Of a stretch of 64,000 nucleotides of DNA, positions 1 through 12,481 are shown one piece after another. Where the stretch lies: NCBI RefSeq assembly GCF_937616625.2, contig NC_065575.1, forward strand, positions 5,215,501 through 5,279,500, written 5' to 3'. Each line of letters begins with the position of its first letter. Position 1 is the first letter of the stretch. This DNA comes from Mercurialis annua (taxonomy: Eukaryota > Streptophyta > Magnoliopsida > Malpighiales > Euphorbiaceae). Under the pieces are notes generated by a model. The model was not told the origin of the DNA, did no database searches, and saw only the letters and a program-made list of their open reading frames with translations. The translations under genes were made by a program, and so were the position numbers.

Positions 1-338
1 AAAATAAAATCAGTTATAGAAATTTAGTACAATTATTAAAAAAACTAGTATTATCAAAATAAATAAATAAGAATTTAGGATTTAAAATGTAAAACAAAGC
101 ATATGACATTAAACTTTAAATCTTAATAAACTACTGTTGGATTAATTTTAATGAGGTTTAAGCCATCTAACAATATAATGGAGAAAAATTGAGGAATTAT
201 AAACTTGAAGGGAGACACTCCTATGCCACATAGGCAAAAATGTTAGAGAAAATAGACGAAAGTACAAATTAAAGTTTAAGGACAGCTGAAGAAGAGAGAA
301 GAAAGTTGGAGGACTAATAGTGAAAATTATCCCAAATT

Positions 339-406
339 TATATAAATTCTCAGCGACCTGAAATTCTACTCGTCTCCCTATCGAAATACTTCACCATTCA
401 CTTGAG
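339..406 (+). promoter_or_regulatory. TATA box and 5' UTR exon of long Deg-like gene 1
   Basis: A TATATAAA box lies at 339-346. A likely 5' UTR exon follows and ends at 406 with a strong donor (GAG|GTAAGT). The intron runs from 407 to the acceptor TTTTGTAG at 561, seven bases before the ATG at 569. The transcription start (about 370) is inferred from TATA spacing only. The second long copy has a different leader exon, so this promoter is not shared. Confidence 0.55.
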
Positions 407-568
407 GTAAGTTAAAGTTTTTGTTTTCTTTTCCTAACCAATTGCTTTGCTTATGAATTTGTTTCAGTTGACTATTGATTATTTAAAAAATTATTTAACC
501 GCTGCTTACGATTATAGAAGGACTAGGATGTATGAATTTAAAGTTTTATTGTATTTTGTAGGTAAATT

Positions 569-3500
569 ATGTCCAAAAGAAAGGTGACAGGTCGTAGTCC
601 ATGGCAACGGGATGAGAAGGAGGCATCTTACAGTGTGTTTTTTTTTTTAATTTTTTTTTATATACATATGTATGTGAACTGAAGTATACTTTTTTTTACC
701 GTGCTTTTGATTTATATTTAGCTCCTCAAGAGTGGGATTGCATGAAGTATAATTTGAGTGATTGCATAAAGTATTCTGTGGATAAACCCATGTTTGCTAT
801 ATATGATAAAAACAAGACCTTGGATATTTACACCAAAAGAGCTGCATTGCGTGCTGCTCCGTTCGTTGTCGCGCTTGTAGCTTATATAGGTATTTATAAT
901 TATGCCAATTAGTGTTTGCGCTGCTCATGTTTTTGTTGTGGTTATGTTTGTGGTGATTGGTTACTTTCTCATGCTACTTAATCTCTTCAATCTTATTAAT
1001 ATGTATATGGAAGTGTGTTTTGCTTTGATCTTTGCTTTTTTTGTCATCTTTTTATCCCTTCTTTTACCTAATTTCATTTTGATATTTCTTGTGCTGTGTT
1101 GATTTATAAAGGTGAAGAGATGTTGTATCAGAGTTCTGGAACTATCATTGAAAGTGATGATGTCAGCAGTGTTATTCTCACTTCTGCTAATCTCATCAGG
1201 TGTCCTCAAACAAAAACTGTTGCACCAAATAACATTAAGGTCTGTCTATATGTATTCAACTTTTTTCATCATCTTGTTTCAAAGATGCTTTGATTAATGT
1301 TATATATATGCTTGCTGTTTGAGTTGAGATGTATGCTGCATTGTGTTTGATAACCATTGTATTTTATAGGTTTTTGTGTACCTTAAAGATGGGAGATCGT
1401 TTCTTGGCAAAGTTTTGACATTCAACTCTCATTATAATATTGTTGTCATAAAAATTCAATCAGATGCTCCTCTACCAATTGCATCGCTAAAACTCTTAGA
1501 TGATTCTATCACGATTGATCCGAGTGAGCGTCATTTCCATGAAGAAAAAACATTTCAGCTTTGGCCACATTCAAAGACACATAATCTTATTCCCGGAGAT
1601 AGATTATTTGCCCTTGGACGCTATTTCGTGAAGCCTTATGACATCATGATTGCTCCTGGTGAATTTTGGTAAAGCAAATTGAACATTTTTAACGCTTATT
1701 CAGAGAATCGTATCATTAGTTTTTATTTTTATGTGCATTAAATTTATTTTAGTAGTCAATAATGGGTTTACTCTCATATCTCTCTTACCATTTCTAGTTA
1801 TTGTTTCTTTCTTGCTATTTGTTTCAGTCTTGATCGTTGTAATTATGAGTGCAAGGAGCTTTTTATGGCGTCTTGTAGAATCACAAGAGTAATCTCTCTC
1901 ACTATAATTCTTTCTCAATTGTATTTCTGTAATAATATTGTTCTCCTTTTTTGTTTATTTTTGTATTTATTTACTGAAAATTTTACTCGCCTACATCATT
2001 TCATTAGTTTATGTTGAATATAATGGATTCATTTGTTTGCATAATTTACATTCTACTACCATATAATATTCAAATGTGATAGATTTTGTGTGATTTTTCT
2101 TATTTGTAGTGTGGTATTGGAGGGCCGCTTAGCAACTGTAATGGGGAAGTCGTTGGAATCTGTTTTTATGATTGTGCATGCACTCCTTTCTTGCCAATCA
2201 ATCTAGTATCTAAGTGGTGGAACCAATACAAGAAAAATGGGTAAGTTTTGAGGCAATTTCTATAAAATTACACTTATATGATTCAGTGAATTTATTTTCT
2301 TAATATTTAGTATACTAGTCTGTTATGTTTAACGTGATTTTGTAATTTCTTTGTCTATGTATGCAACCATTATGGTTGCGTCATTCATTGCTTCTAACCT
2401 ACTTCAAAATAATTTATTGACATGTATCATGAATGAAGCATATGATATTCAAGTAGTGACTTTATCTATGGTGTAAATTCTTTAGTTTTATCCTTTGACC
2501 TCTTATGGGTTAAGGAAGAATTTTACTTCTTAGTAGTTAGAGTTTAATCATAAATGGCCAAACTGTCTTATTGGGGCCAACTCAGTTTTGATAGTAATAT
2601 TGGAACTCTCCATCCATGCAATATTTGAGTTTTAAACATAAGTCTTGCTTCATTAGTTGGGTATGTGATTGGTTTGCATTTTGTATAGTTCAACGTATTT
2701 TAGTTTGTCTTGCCTATGAGTTTGCTTCGAGATACATTTTTGTATTCTCTCTCAATTCTTTTAACATCTATTAGGAATACTCTCTTGTAGGCCCGTCAAA
2801 CCAAGAAGACTTTATTATTTTTATGGTTTTTTAACAGATTTAGGCTTGTGAATTCAGAAGTTCCATAAGCATTATATGTTGCATTTGTCAAGTCAACTAT
2901 AGTGCCCTTAAACAAGAGTTTTAATTATCATGTATGTTATTCACTATAGAGTTATTATAGATGTTGCCTAGCTAATTGATTCTACTTACTTTACTAATTA
3001 CAAGTCTATATTAATTTATAAGTTCTAAACATACATAACAGAGGAGAAAAATGGAGTGGATTATTATATTAAAACAAAATGCTGCTGCATAAATCACTCT
3101 TAAATCTTAATGTCTTATAAGATTTTGAGGAAACTGTTAAAAGCAATTCACATGAGTTAATTTATTTTTATAATTTACACTTGTCGATTGGCATGTCTTC
3201 GTTATATTATTTAGTGAATTTTGTCTTTGTGCTATGATGTGGTAAAATATTAACCTATCTCGCTTATGATCTGAATTCAAGATACGAGACTTGTTCAAAT
3301 TGTGAATGTTTGTGCTTGGTAATGCTTTTGCTTTTTATACATACTGAGTCATAAAAGGTGTCCAACGGAAGAAGATTCAGTTTTATGTCTAATGTCTAAC
3401 CATTCTTATGTAATTGTCAATGTTTTTGCTTAGGGTAACCCGTCAGCCTTATGTTGGAATTGAATTGACCAACCTATATGTGGCCGAACTATATGTTATG

Positions 3501-6057
3501 GAGGAAATCATTCAAAAATTTCCCAACATCTGTAAAGGCGTATTTGTTGAAGAGGTGTTTTTTCTTGCTTTTTTTTTATTAATTGGTTAATTTATTTTTC
3601 CTTGATCAGTATCATGAAAAGTGTAAGACTGTGTTACATTAGAGTTACCTTAGACCTAGATTTTTAAGATGTTTTCTGACTCATTTATGCAATATGTGTA
3701 TAAGATAATTAGACACTCTGTAAGTAAATAGTAATATCTAACAAATGAATGTGAACATGTTTATACACGCATAAACAAACTGCCTGTTTTTCCCCCCTAC
3801 AGAATGCAAGGTAAGGTAGTGATTAATTTGCAAACAAAATGATTTTTACTGCTGAACTTCCATCAAAATCTTATTGTGTTGTCGTATTAGTTTCATCTAT
3901 TGTCCCAATAAGCATTTGTACCGTTAATAAATTACTTATGTATAATTTTTGATATATCTTGGCATGTTGAAAGAGATGCATTCCATTCTTGTTTTAGTTT
4001 CAGAGTTGAGGTCTGTAAATATCTCTTTCTTCTTTGTTGATTGTTATTTCTACCTTTATTTGTCATTCATTCATTTGGAGTGGTTTGATGGATATTTCCA
4101 TATAACAGAGTCCAAAATCATCCACATAAGCAGTGTGTAAACGGCACATAAGTAGCGTGTAAACAATTGCTTTTATTTTTGAGTACGTAAAGCTCCGTGT
4201 GAGTTTGACTTGTTAACTATTTTTGCTAATCGGATGCAGATGCTTTAATGAATTGTCAATAGGTTATACCAGGCTCTGTTGCTGATTTTGTCGGGTTAAG
4301 ACCAAAAGATGTTATAACTAAATTTGGTGGAAAAACAGTTCATGGTTTCTTGGAGGTATTATTACCTTTTATCATCATTAGTAACTTAGTCTTTTTTGTT
4401 TTGCTAATTGGATGGGGTGTTTGCAGAAAAAATAAAATTAAAAGCTTGTTCAGTTTCCAGTTTGATGCAGTGTTCTGTTTTATTTATTTTTCAGCTGATG
4501 AAAATAAGTACCAATTTGGAACATTTTTTATGCATATGTTAGTAAATTCTTTTTGTTTGTTGTTGTCTGTCTGACTAAATGCATTTTTAATCAATGTTGT
4601 CAAACCCGACTTGACTATTGAACCTATAAGGACCCTGAAGGTGAAGGGTTAGATGTTCAACTGGGATCAAACTGATTTTAAATAATTGATAAATTTAATA
4701 GTTATATTATATATGCAATTCTATAAGACACAAGTACTTTATATGATGAATTTAGTCGACTCCAAGCAATCTCTTTGAAAAAACATACACCTCTGATTAT
4801 TGAGTGAATTGATCAGAAAAAGACGACTTTTGCGCCTTGTAATTACGTTGTGCAGTCGTGAAGTTTCGAATGAGTAAACAATTGAGTTTAGAATGGAACA
4901 TTAGGTTAAATTGCAGAAGAAACCTGCCAATTCCAGTTTATTCGGACCAGGTTGTACGGGCCAGCGAGTACCCAGATGGGTCAACCGGTTTTGAAAAAAA
5001 GAGGGTTTTAAAGGCATCCTGCCCTGAGGCACCGGTTGAACCGGTCGGGCCTGGTCGGGTTTGACAACAATGATTTCCATAATCTAAATGGTATATTTTT
5101 GTGTACTATTTATAATCCACCTTCTGCAAGTGATAGACAATGCACTAATGGTAATGCTCACCTCATTCACAATGTGCATTATCTATATTTTATTTGCAAG
5201 TGGTTTGGCTTAAGAATAGTGTTGATATAATAATATTGTGGAAGTCTTTGGCTGCTCAGGATGCGGGGGTTTTATTTTATTTTTTCAAAAAGGAATAGTT
5301 GTGCTCTAAAAAAAAAAAGGTATAGTTGTTCTCTCAAAAAAAGAAGGTCTAGTTGTTCTCTCTAAAAATAAGGTATAGTTGTCTCTAAGTCTCAAAATAG
5401 AAGAGTTCAGCCAAGTATTTTTTTTCTCTTATCACTGTCTTGTTTAAGGTGTAATTTTCTAAAAATAATAATGAGATTTTGCATCATTTTTCCAGAATAT
5501 GGGTGTATTATAGCCGTTTGCTAGTTCATTAGTATTTATTGGGCTTGCTGCTTGACTTATTTAAGTAGCACGTTGAGATACAATGCGCTTGACATAAAAT
5601 TTGTTTATTGCAATTCAATTCCTTCGAGATGCACAACCTCACTCATGCTTATTCCTATTCTTTTTTTAATCTATGTTGGTGTCAGTTAATTGAACTTATG
5701 TGGGATAAGGTTGGGGATTCAGTGGACCTTGTTGTTCTACGAGCAAGTGATGGCGCTTCTTTGAATCTCTGCATGCCGGTGGAAGAGGTCACACCAGATA
5801 AATCCTATAGGTAAAATCTCTTATTCCAAATTAAAAAAACATAAATGAATCACCGAAAGTGTGACTCGATAAACATCATTTGCTCAACTTATTGGTTCCC
5901 TTACAGGTGAGGTGTACCTTTTCATGTTGCGCTTGATAATTCTTGTTTTGCTTTTAGTCCTGTCCCCTTTCAATGATAATATAATGGTTTTTTGCTTTAT
6001 TGTGAATATTAAATATGTTGCTGTGTCAGCTGGCCACTTTGGGAAAATGCACGGTAA
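569..6057 (+). CDS. HtrA/Deg-like protein with PDZ-like domain, catalytic triad lost (copy 1)
   Basis: Ten exons with GT-AG junctions: 569-632, 722-889, 1112-1239, 1370-1668, 1828-1888, 2110-2240, 3434-3554, 4263-4355, 5686-5810 and 6030-6057. They add to 1218 bases, 405 residues, with no internal stop. Residues 80-275 resemble the S1C trypsin fold: TSAN where HtrA proteins have the catalytic His (N104), HYNIVVIKI where the Asp is expected (N143), and CGIGGP where the Ser motif GxSGGP is expected (I243). Residues from about 285 (PYVGIEL, then IPGSVADFVGLRPKDVI and a G-GK segment) are PDZ-like. The protein ends WPLWENAR. The basic N-terminus (SKRK) could be a nuclear signal, but this is inference. 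By its residues the product should not be a protease; a binding or scaffold role is possible. No signal peptide or membrane segment is evident. The start was chosen because the paralog at 34123 starts at the same place and the TATA and leader fit it. Confidence 0.82.
4590..5074. repeat. MITE-like element in an intron of long Deg-like gene 1
   Basis: A 485-base insertion in the intron between exons 8 and 9. It has about 21-base terminal inverted repeats containing GTTGTCAAACCCGAC on the left and its complement GTCGGGTTTGACAAC on the right. The homologous intron of the second long copy (38262-38772) lacks it, so it probably inserted after the genes duplicated. No transposase is encoded. Confidence 0.65.
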
Positions 6058-6650
6058 AATGCCGGAAGATAGACACACTGCCAGTTAGGACTTAGGAGCA
6101 CATATAAGGTTTGTGATCTTTAAAGTAATTACGGATACTTCCATTGAGGTTTTTTAAATATGATGTCTGCTCGCTTGTATTTTTCTTTTGTGAGGGTGAC
6201 TATAGTTCATGTATATGGATATTATTATTCTATAAATGAGACTACTCATGCTAGGCCAGGATACATAGTTCATTTTATGAAGTCTTCCAACATGTACATT
6301 TATTCATGTTACATGTTGAGAATAGCGCAATTTCGTTCTTTAGAATAATAGCGGCGTTTTGCTTGATGTTGTAGATTGCCATGGCTGATAGGAGGCTGGA
6401 GAATCATTTTGATAGCAGGTCGAAGTGGGAAACATGTTCAGATAATTTTTGCAAGTGCGAATTCCGACTTGTATATTTTGATAGGAAGCGAGTGGCAAGA
6501 GGTGGATTAAGGCCTGTTGAAAGCAGATATTTATCTATGATATATATTCTTATGAATGATATTTATATATTTGTATATATAAAACTATTAAAAACCTTGG
6601 TTCTAGCGTTTTAATGTACTCTGTGCAATGTATGGTTGAAGTCTATAGAT
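6058..6650 (+). other. 3' noncoding region of long Deg-like gene 1
   Basis: Sequence after the stop is still similar to that after the second long copy (39135-39640), including a possible extra spliced 3' UTR exon that starts after a GTAG near 6374. The reading frames here are not kept between the copies, so it is treated as untranslated. Confidence 0.45.
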
Positions 6651-7500
6651 TTGGAAAAACCCTTCGCACCTACAGATAAGTAGCAAGATTCAGCAAAACT
6701 GTCAGTCCAAAGTTATAAGAGTTGTCCGTTTGAAAGAGAACGTGTTTTTGATTATTTTAGCAATGTGAAAATTTACATATTAATAAGTTAATTCAAAAAT
6801 AAATGTAGCCGTTTTTATTCAATAATTTTAATTTTTTAGCTTTAAAAAGTGCGCTCAACCTATTACTAATAGCATATTTTCAGTTCTTTCATTCTGCGTA
6901 AGATTTTTTTAATGGATAACTTTTGGTTATAAATAATTTTATATTCTAACTCATTAATTATTTTATTTTTTATTAATTTTTTTCATTTCAAAAATCGTTT
7001 TTCATTCTTTTAAACTGACAATTCAGTAGCGATATTTATAATTTTCTTAGTTTTAGACTATATACTCATCGTATAATACTATTTAGTTTTCCTAAAATAT
7101 CCTATAATTTTTTTTACGTTTCATATATGTATAATATAATAAGTATAGACAGATTGTAAATATAATAAGTATAGATAAATTGTAAATATAAAAACGCTTT
7201 CAAATACTATGAAATCATAATTAACTCAAAAATATATTAATATTAATAAAAGGTGCAATTTTTGTTTAAAAATTTAAATAGCTGTAGTGCAATAAAAAAT
7301 ATTGAAAAATAAAAAGAGTAAGAGTAGGATAATTACTAAAAAGGTAACTATGAAATATTAAAAAATATAAAATAGAGGATAGTTAATAAAAGATTGTTAA
7401 GTAATTTGTATTTAAGATTGAAGTGCAAATATAACTGGGGGAGGGCGAAAATCTCCACCCAAAAAGTATCACAACTGAACACTCATCCGCTGAATCAATT
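6651..7500. other. AT-rich intergenic sequence
   Basis: Very AT-rich, with a short direct repeat (ATAATAAGTATAGA-type) at 7137-7187. No coding exon or clear element was seen. Confidence 0.4.
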
Positions 7501-7509
7501 CATTTATAT

Positions 7510-7890
7510 TTTGGATTAATCCATTTTGTTCATGAACTTTACATTTTAATTTATCTGATCTGTGAATTTTTATTTGATCTTATCTGGTCTTTATACGTTA
7601 CATTTTTAGGTTATGTGATTCCTGAACTTCCATTTGATCTCATTCGGTCTCTGAACTTTACATATTTTAGTTTATCTGGTCCCTAAACTTTCGTTCGTTT
7701 GAGGATTCGAAGAAAAAAAAGAATCAAACATCAAGGATCCGATAAGATCAAATGGAAATTTATAGATCAGATAAACTAAAAATGTAAAGTTTTGGGACCA
7801 AATAAAATCAAATGAAAGTTCAAAAATTAGACAAACTAAAAATATAGAGTTTAGGGACCTTATGATGAGTTAATAAACTTCACCTGATTT
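7510..7890. repeat. Imperfect inverted-repeat element (MITE-like)
   Basis: The left half repeats phrases such as CTGAACTTTACAT and TTTGATCT. The right half has their complements (GATCAAATGGAAAT, AAAAATGTAAAGTT). The whole folds into one long imperfect hairpin of about 380 bases. It has no coding capacity. Confidence 0.5.
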
Positions 7891-8079
7891 GAAATAGAGT
7901 AATAGTAATAGATTCTATGTCAAAAAAACATAAGTAAACCAGAAAGGAGTTTTGGCTAGAAACTTTGAATTAAGATAGGAATACGCTAGGTTGCACAAAA
8001 AATCGTTTTTGCGTTAATTCAAAGCCCAGAAAGGTCCGTTGAGCGCCTCGTGGCTATGTCATAATAGATCCGAACTACT

Positions 8080-8770
8080 CTCTTGATATTCTAAAGTAAC
8101 AAATATTATGGATCAATTTTTTATGAGGTAATCCTAATAAAATATTAAACGTTTGCGGGTATTGTCAGTTTTAGCCAAACCTTTCAAATTCGGCTAGTTT
8201 AGCTAATTTTAAAATATTTTGAATCTTTTTTAACGATTCGTGAACCAAACCTAAAAATTCAAGGTAAAGTTCATCCCAAAATGGCTAAATTTTTCCGTTT
8301 CATTCACGAATGGTCGTAAAAGATTTCAATTATTTACAAATGAGCTAAACTATTCGATTTTGAAGGGTTTCGCTATAACTGATAAAACTGCAAACGTTTG
8401 GTATTTTATTGAGATTAACCTGTTTTTTAAAATGCAATAAATATTTTAGACTGGAGGTAATCTAACTGGTATGCGGGTAATATTTTTATATCTCTGTTAA
8501 AATTACAAACTGAAACATTTTTATTTTCCAAATCAAAAAGAGAAAATAAAAATCCATTTTTTTATATAATATCAATAAATGCTCTCTTAATATTTTAAAA
8601 TAACTATTATGGATCAATCTTTTTAATATGCAATAAATTTTATGGACCAGAAGAAATCTAACCGGTGTGCAGTTAATATTTATACCTCTAAAAAAATTAA
8701 AAATTGAAATATTTTTATTTCTCAAATCAAAACAAGTCAAAAAGAGAATAAAAAGTCATTTTTTTTCATA
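8080..8770. repeat. Diverged tandem duplication, first unit interrupted by a MITE
   Basis: Two related units: 8088-8570 and about 8592-8765. Both carry ATTATGGATCAAT, then AATGCAATAAAT, then CAAATCAAAA with GAGAA. The first unit is split by a 290-base inverted-repeat element; the second has no such insertion. Confidence 0.5.
8130..8418. repeat. MITE with inverted ends inside the duplicated repeat
   Basis: The ends are inverted copies: AATAAAATATTAAACGTTTG on the left against CAAACGTTTGGTATTTTATT on the right. The interior is also roughly self-complementary (TTAGCCAAACC... and GGGTTTCGCTATAA). It has no coding capacity. Confidence 0.55.
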
Positions 8771-9135
8771 TTCCAAATAGAAGAGAACGAATTTATCAAT
8801 TCCGTTCTCAAGCTTCTAACAATTGTGAAAAGTGCTTTGTATGATTGTTGTCTGATGTTGGTAAAAAAAAAACAAATATGAAACGATGGTAAAAGGCAAA
8901 AGATCCTTTTTCACAACCAACCAACTCCAATCATAACTAATACAAGAAAATTAACATCAAAACTAAAACAAGTGCCAATTTACCATAGATTACATTCTCA
9001 TATTCTAACTAATAAAAGTGTATTGACATTAAAATTAAATCAAACATAAAAGCTAACTAATTCCAAACTATCATATTTCAAATATAAAAGCTAACAAATT
9101 CCAAACTACCATATTTCGCATCTTCTATAACCAAA

Positions 9136-10186
9136 TTATTTCTTATGCCTCTTCGAACAACCGGCCTATAACCAAAAATAACCCAACATTAGTAAAAAAA
9201 TAAAAATGGTAACAAATAAAAACTAATTAAAACAAACCTGATTGCCGCCTTGTTTGTTATTTCCCCCTTGCATCTTCTCTTCTGTTTCGCTCAAGACTTG
9301 TCGTAATAAACTACTGTGTATTGCAATTTCAAAACCCAAAAATCCCATTGACATAATTCCCACAATTTCTCCTTTAATGTTAAAAACCGGACCACCTGAA
9401 CAACCCTCTCTAGATCCAAGACCATAGATTTGTATTATGGGAGTTTGAGGGTGAAGTTGCCTCTCAAATTCATACTCGTTTTGCTTAGCTTTTATCCACG
9501 CATCCACGTTCCATATATGGCCCATAATGCGATATCGGGGTGTGATATCCAATGCAGTGCAAATGTAATTACTACATATTTGATTGTCTTGCGGGACATC
9601 AACATCATCCATACAAGGAAATGCAACAGTTCCAACAAAGAGAGAACCCACTAAATTACCCGGATGCCCGATGTGTAAAAGTTTTTGTCCCACAAATAAC
9701 GATCTATCAACTGCCAATCTCCCAAAATTACAATCAGAAACATTCTTAACTCTCAATACTGCAATATCCCATGTATGTTTTATATGAACCTCCTCAACTT
9801 TATGCAAAAAAGAAACATCATGTAACCTACGAGCAGTAATAATATATGGACGTTTTACGAATGTATGAGCAGAAGTCATGATCAACCCGTTTCTGTCAAT
9901 AGAAAAAGCTGTGGAGAAACTTTCTACAATTTGATTATTGTTATTTGGGCAATATACTCTAAGTACCCACACAATGCTCTTAAGCTCAGTATTTAAAGCA
10001 CGCAGCTCTTGGGGGCTTAATACGGAATCAGCTGTGAGTTGCGGTTTGGTAGACATAGGATCAGAATCCTGCCAAGACAAGAACACAAAACAAAACAAAA
10101 CACACGATCCATATAAACAAACTGAAACGCATTGCTAAAATGTAGCAGTTAGAAATTATAAGAATAAAAAGGAGTTAGCTGACCAT
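9136..10186 (-). CDS. Short HtrA/Deg-like serine protease, triad intact
   Basis: Three exons on the minus strand: 10184-10186 (the ATG alone), 9238-10068 and 9136-9165, giving 287 residues. The trypsin fold is complete: H69 in TSAH, D102 in WDIAVLRV and S225 in GCSGGP, the S1C arrangement. There is no PDZ domain, which sets it apart from the long copies. The last exon adds a short basic tail (SKRHKK) that could act as a nuclear signal; this is inference. The start exon is supported by the same ATG|GT junction in the copies at 22966 and 63519. Without that exon, the reading frame would run upstream into intron sequence. No signal or transit peptide is obvious. It lies on the left arm of the inverted duplication, facing away from the centre. 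It is probably an active serine peptidase of unknown substrate. Confidence 0.82.
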
Positions 10187-10345
10187 TGCAAATGTCTGAT
10201 TTTGACGTTTCCTTAGGATTTGCCTTTCCTGCTTTGCTGAAACTTGCAGTAGGGTTTGAGGGTTTGGTAAGACATTTGGCTACTTCAACATACCTTACAC
10301 AAAATGACGAAAATTTGGAAGAATTGGGCAATAGAGAGGGAAGCT
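10187..10345 (-). promoter_or_regulatory. 5' leader region of the short Deg-like gene
   Basis: Sequence directly before the ATG exon resembles the leaders of the copies at 22.8-22.97 kb and 63.52-63.66 kb. It contains a 60-codon open frame (10149-10331) that is not in frame with the gene after splicing. The further upstream block (10.4-10.8 kb) also recurs before the other two short copies, so the promoter was duplicated with the gene. Confidence 0.4.
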
Positions 10346-11480
10346 GTTTTTTTTAGATCTAATTGGGCATTTAGGCCTCTTTTCCTCATATTAATTTTTT
10401 TATATATTATACTTATGATGGCTATGCATCCAACTAAATCAACTTCTAAAAAAAAAAAACTATTAAGCTAAATTGACTGAAAAACCAATCCGATCGAACA
10501 AATTCGGCTAGGTTTATGAATTGTAATTTTTTTAAGATTTGGTTTCAATTTGATTTTTATTATTATAAAGTAAAAAAAAAAGTCAAACTATATCATAATT
10601 ATTTAAAGTATAATTATTTTTGAAATACTAATAATTTTTTTATGAAAGGCTATATGTATAATATATTACAATTCAGCTTATATTTGACTTCTAAATTTAA
10701 AGTCTTTTAATTTTTTTTTAAAAGAACAATTTATTCTTCTATTTCGGTTTAATTCAAAAATCAAACTAAACCTAATATTACTTTATATGTATATCTCTAA
10801 CTAAAGCAAAATTTACAATTAAGTTGAAGTTAAAACTGTAAGATAAGACGTCAAATGGATAAATGAATACAAATTTAGGAGTCAAACGATAAATTAAGCC
10901 AAAAAGAAAACATAGTTCTGTGAAATTCAAATAAATTTCTGTAAAATTATAAAACAAAATAGAATTACTAAAGAAAACAAAAAAGTAATCCTAGACACAT
11001 CATCTAAATTTAAACTCTATTTTTATGTCTACCAAACTGCAGCCTGAATTCTGAAACACTATAGACCCCCTAATTTAAACATAAAGGGCACATTTCATCT
11101 CCAACGATCAAACTACATGACTATCGACCTTTGAACCCTTCTCACAAAGAAACTATAACCTTCATATTCTTTGACATTTCACGAACATATATAGAAGATT
11201 CTTCATTTTCTTTTTTTCCTCTATAAATTGAACTAACTTGCTAGTAAATTCCAATACAAAATTGACTGAAAGTCATCTTCCTGAAAAAACAGTTCTCCTG
11301 CACAAAAATTGGGAACCATAAATAAGAGAAACACATAAGTTATGAACGAAAGAAAGTTAAGTGATTCGGATTCCATTTCTATATGGACTTACATAATGTC
11401 ATAGTCCGTATTGAAGAGGAAAGCCCCGGCGGAGAGTTATTAAGCCAGTCTCGGTCCACATGATCCGAAGAACTCGTGTA

Positions 11481-11696
11481 ATATTCACGGTCATATTAAA
11501 AATCCTTCTTCTTTTGCCAGAAGACAAAAAGGAATTAGAAAAATCCACCACGAATGTTGCAGCATTGGCACTTTTCAAGTAATTACTAATATTCACGGTC
11601 ATATTAAAAATCCTTCTTCTTTTGCCAGAAGACAAAAAGGAATTAGAAAAATCCACCACGAATGTTGCAGCATTGGCACTTTTCAAGTAATTACTA
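11481..11696. repeat. 108-base tandem duplication, apparently perfect
   Basis: Positions 11481-11588 and 11589-11696 read the same base for base by eye, starting ATATTCACGGTC and ending AATTACTA. The matching place on the other arm (about 21535-21620) has one copy only, so the duplication is recent and specific to this arm. Confidence 0.85.
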
Positions 11697-12397
11697 ATGA
11701 TGGTTGGTCCAGAAAAATTTATGGTGCTACATGCAATGAAACTCTCGTATCAGCATCTGACATACAGAAGGAACCAACACTTACCGGTTACAAAGCAGAC
11801 ATTATGCACATGGACAAATTTACCTGGTATGCCGATGTGAACCATCACAGGAAAGCATCGACTGTGTTCGAGTGTACAAGCATGCTCCTGGGTTCTGTAA
11901 AAATAAAAGGTGAAAACAGTTGATAAAAAGTACAGTTTCAAAATAACCTATTTAAGAGACATTCTCCCGCTACGTTGCATGGAAAATAACCGAGCCCTAT
12001 ATTTTGCCGTTTCTCGAAAATAATTTTGAAAAACTAAAACTTTTATATTTATAACTTATTACTGTAAAAAATATTATTTCCCGTTTTCTGTTTCAGCATA
12101 TCCTTTCAGCATTTCTATTTCCTTTGCCACATATGTAATTGTCCCGTTCCTAACAATTTCTGATTCTTTGGAATCCTAAAACCAAGAAAGAAAATAATAT
12201 TATATGAGCCAACAACAAATAATTACGCATACATGAACACAAGGATCTTCTAAGGGCAACCCTTAAAAATACAATACATCCATCTTTCACGACTTAGCAA
12301 ACATGAACTATTATACAAATTTCAAAAATTTGATACCATGAGATAGGCACACCTAGATCTGAAAGTTTTCACACCCCTAGATGAGTGATTAAGAGCC

Positions 12398-12481
12398 AAA
12401 ATGATTCCTAGGACTTTCTAATGCACTTGTAAAGAACGCAAAACGATTCCTAGGACTTTCTAATGCACTTGTAAAGAACAC
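12398..12481. repeat. 42-base tandem duplication
   Basis: GATTCCTAGGACTTTCTAAT with the following GCACTTGTAAAGAAC occurs at 12403 and again at 12445. It is not duplicated on the opposite arm (near 20765-20810). Confidence 0.7.

Noticed and set aside
6381..6614. 77-codon frame after long gene 1
   Set aside because: The matching region after long gene 2 is shifted and broken, so it is more likely 3' UTR.
10149..10331. 60-codon minus-strand frame before the left-arm Deg-like gene
   Set aside because: After splicing it would run into a stop at once; the conserved ATG|GT start in another frame explains the region better.
11399..11686. 95-codon minus-strand frame with an internally repeated peptide
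   Set aside because: The repeat comes from the 108-base tandem duplication; the opposite arm favours another frame.
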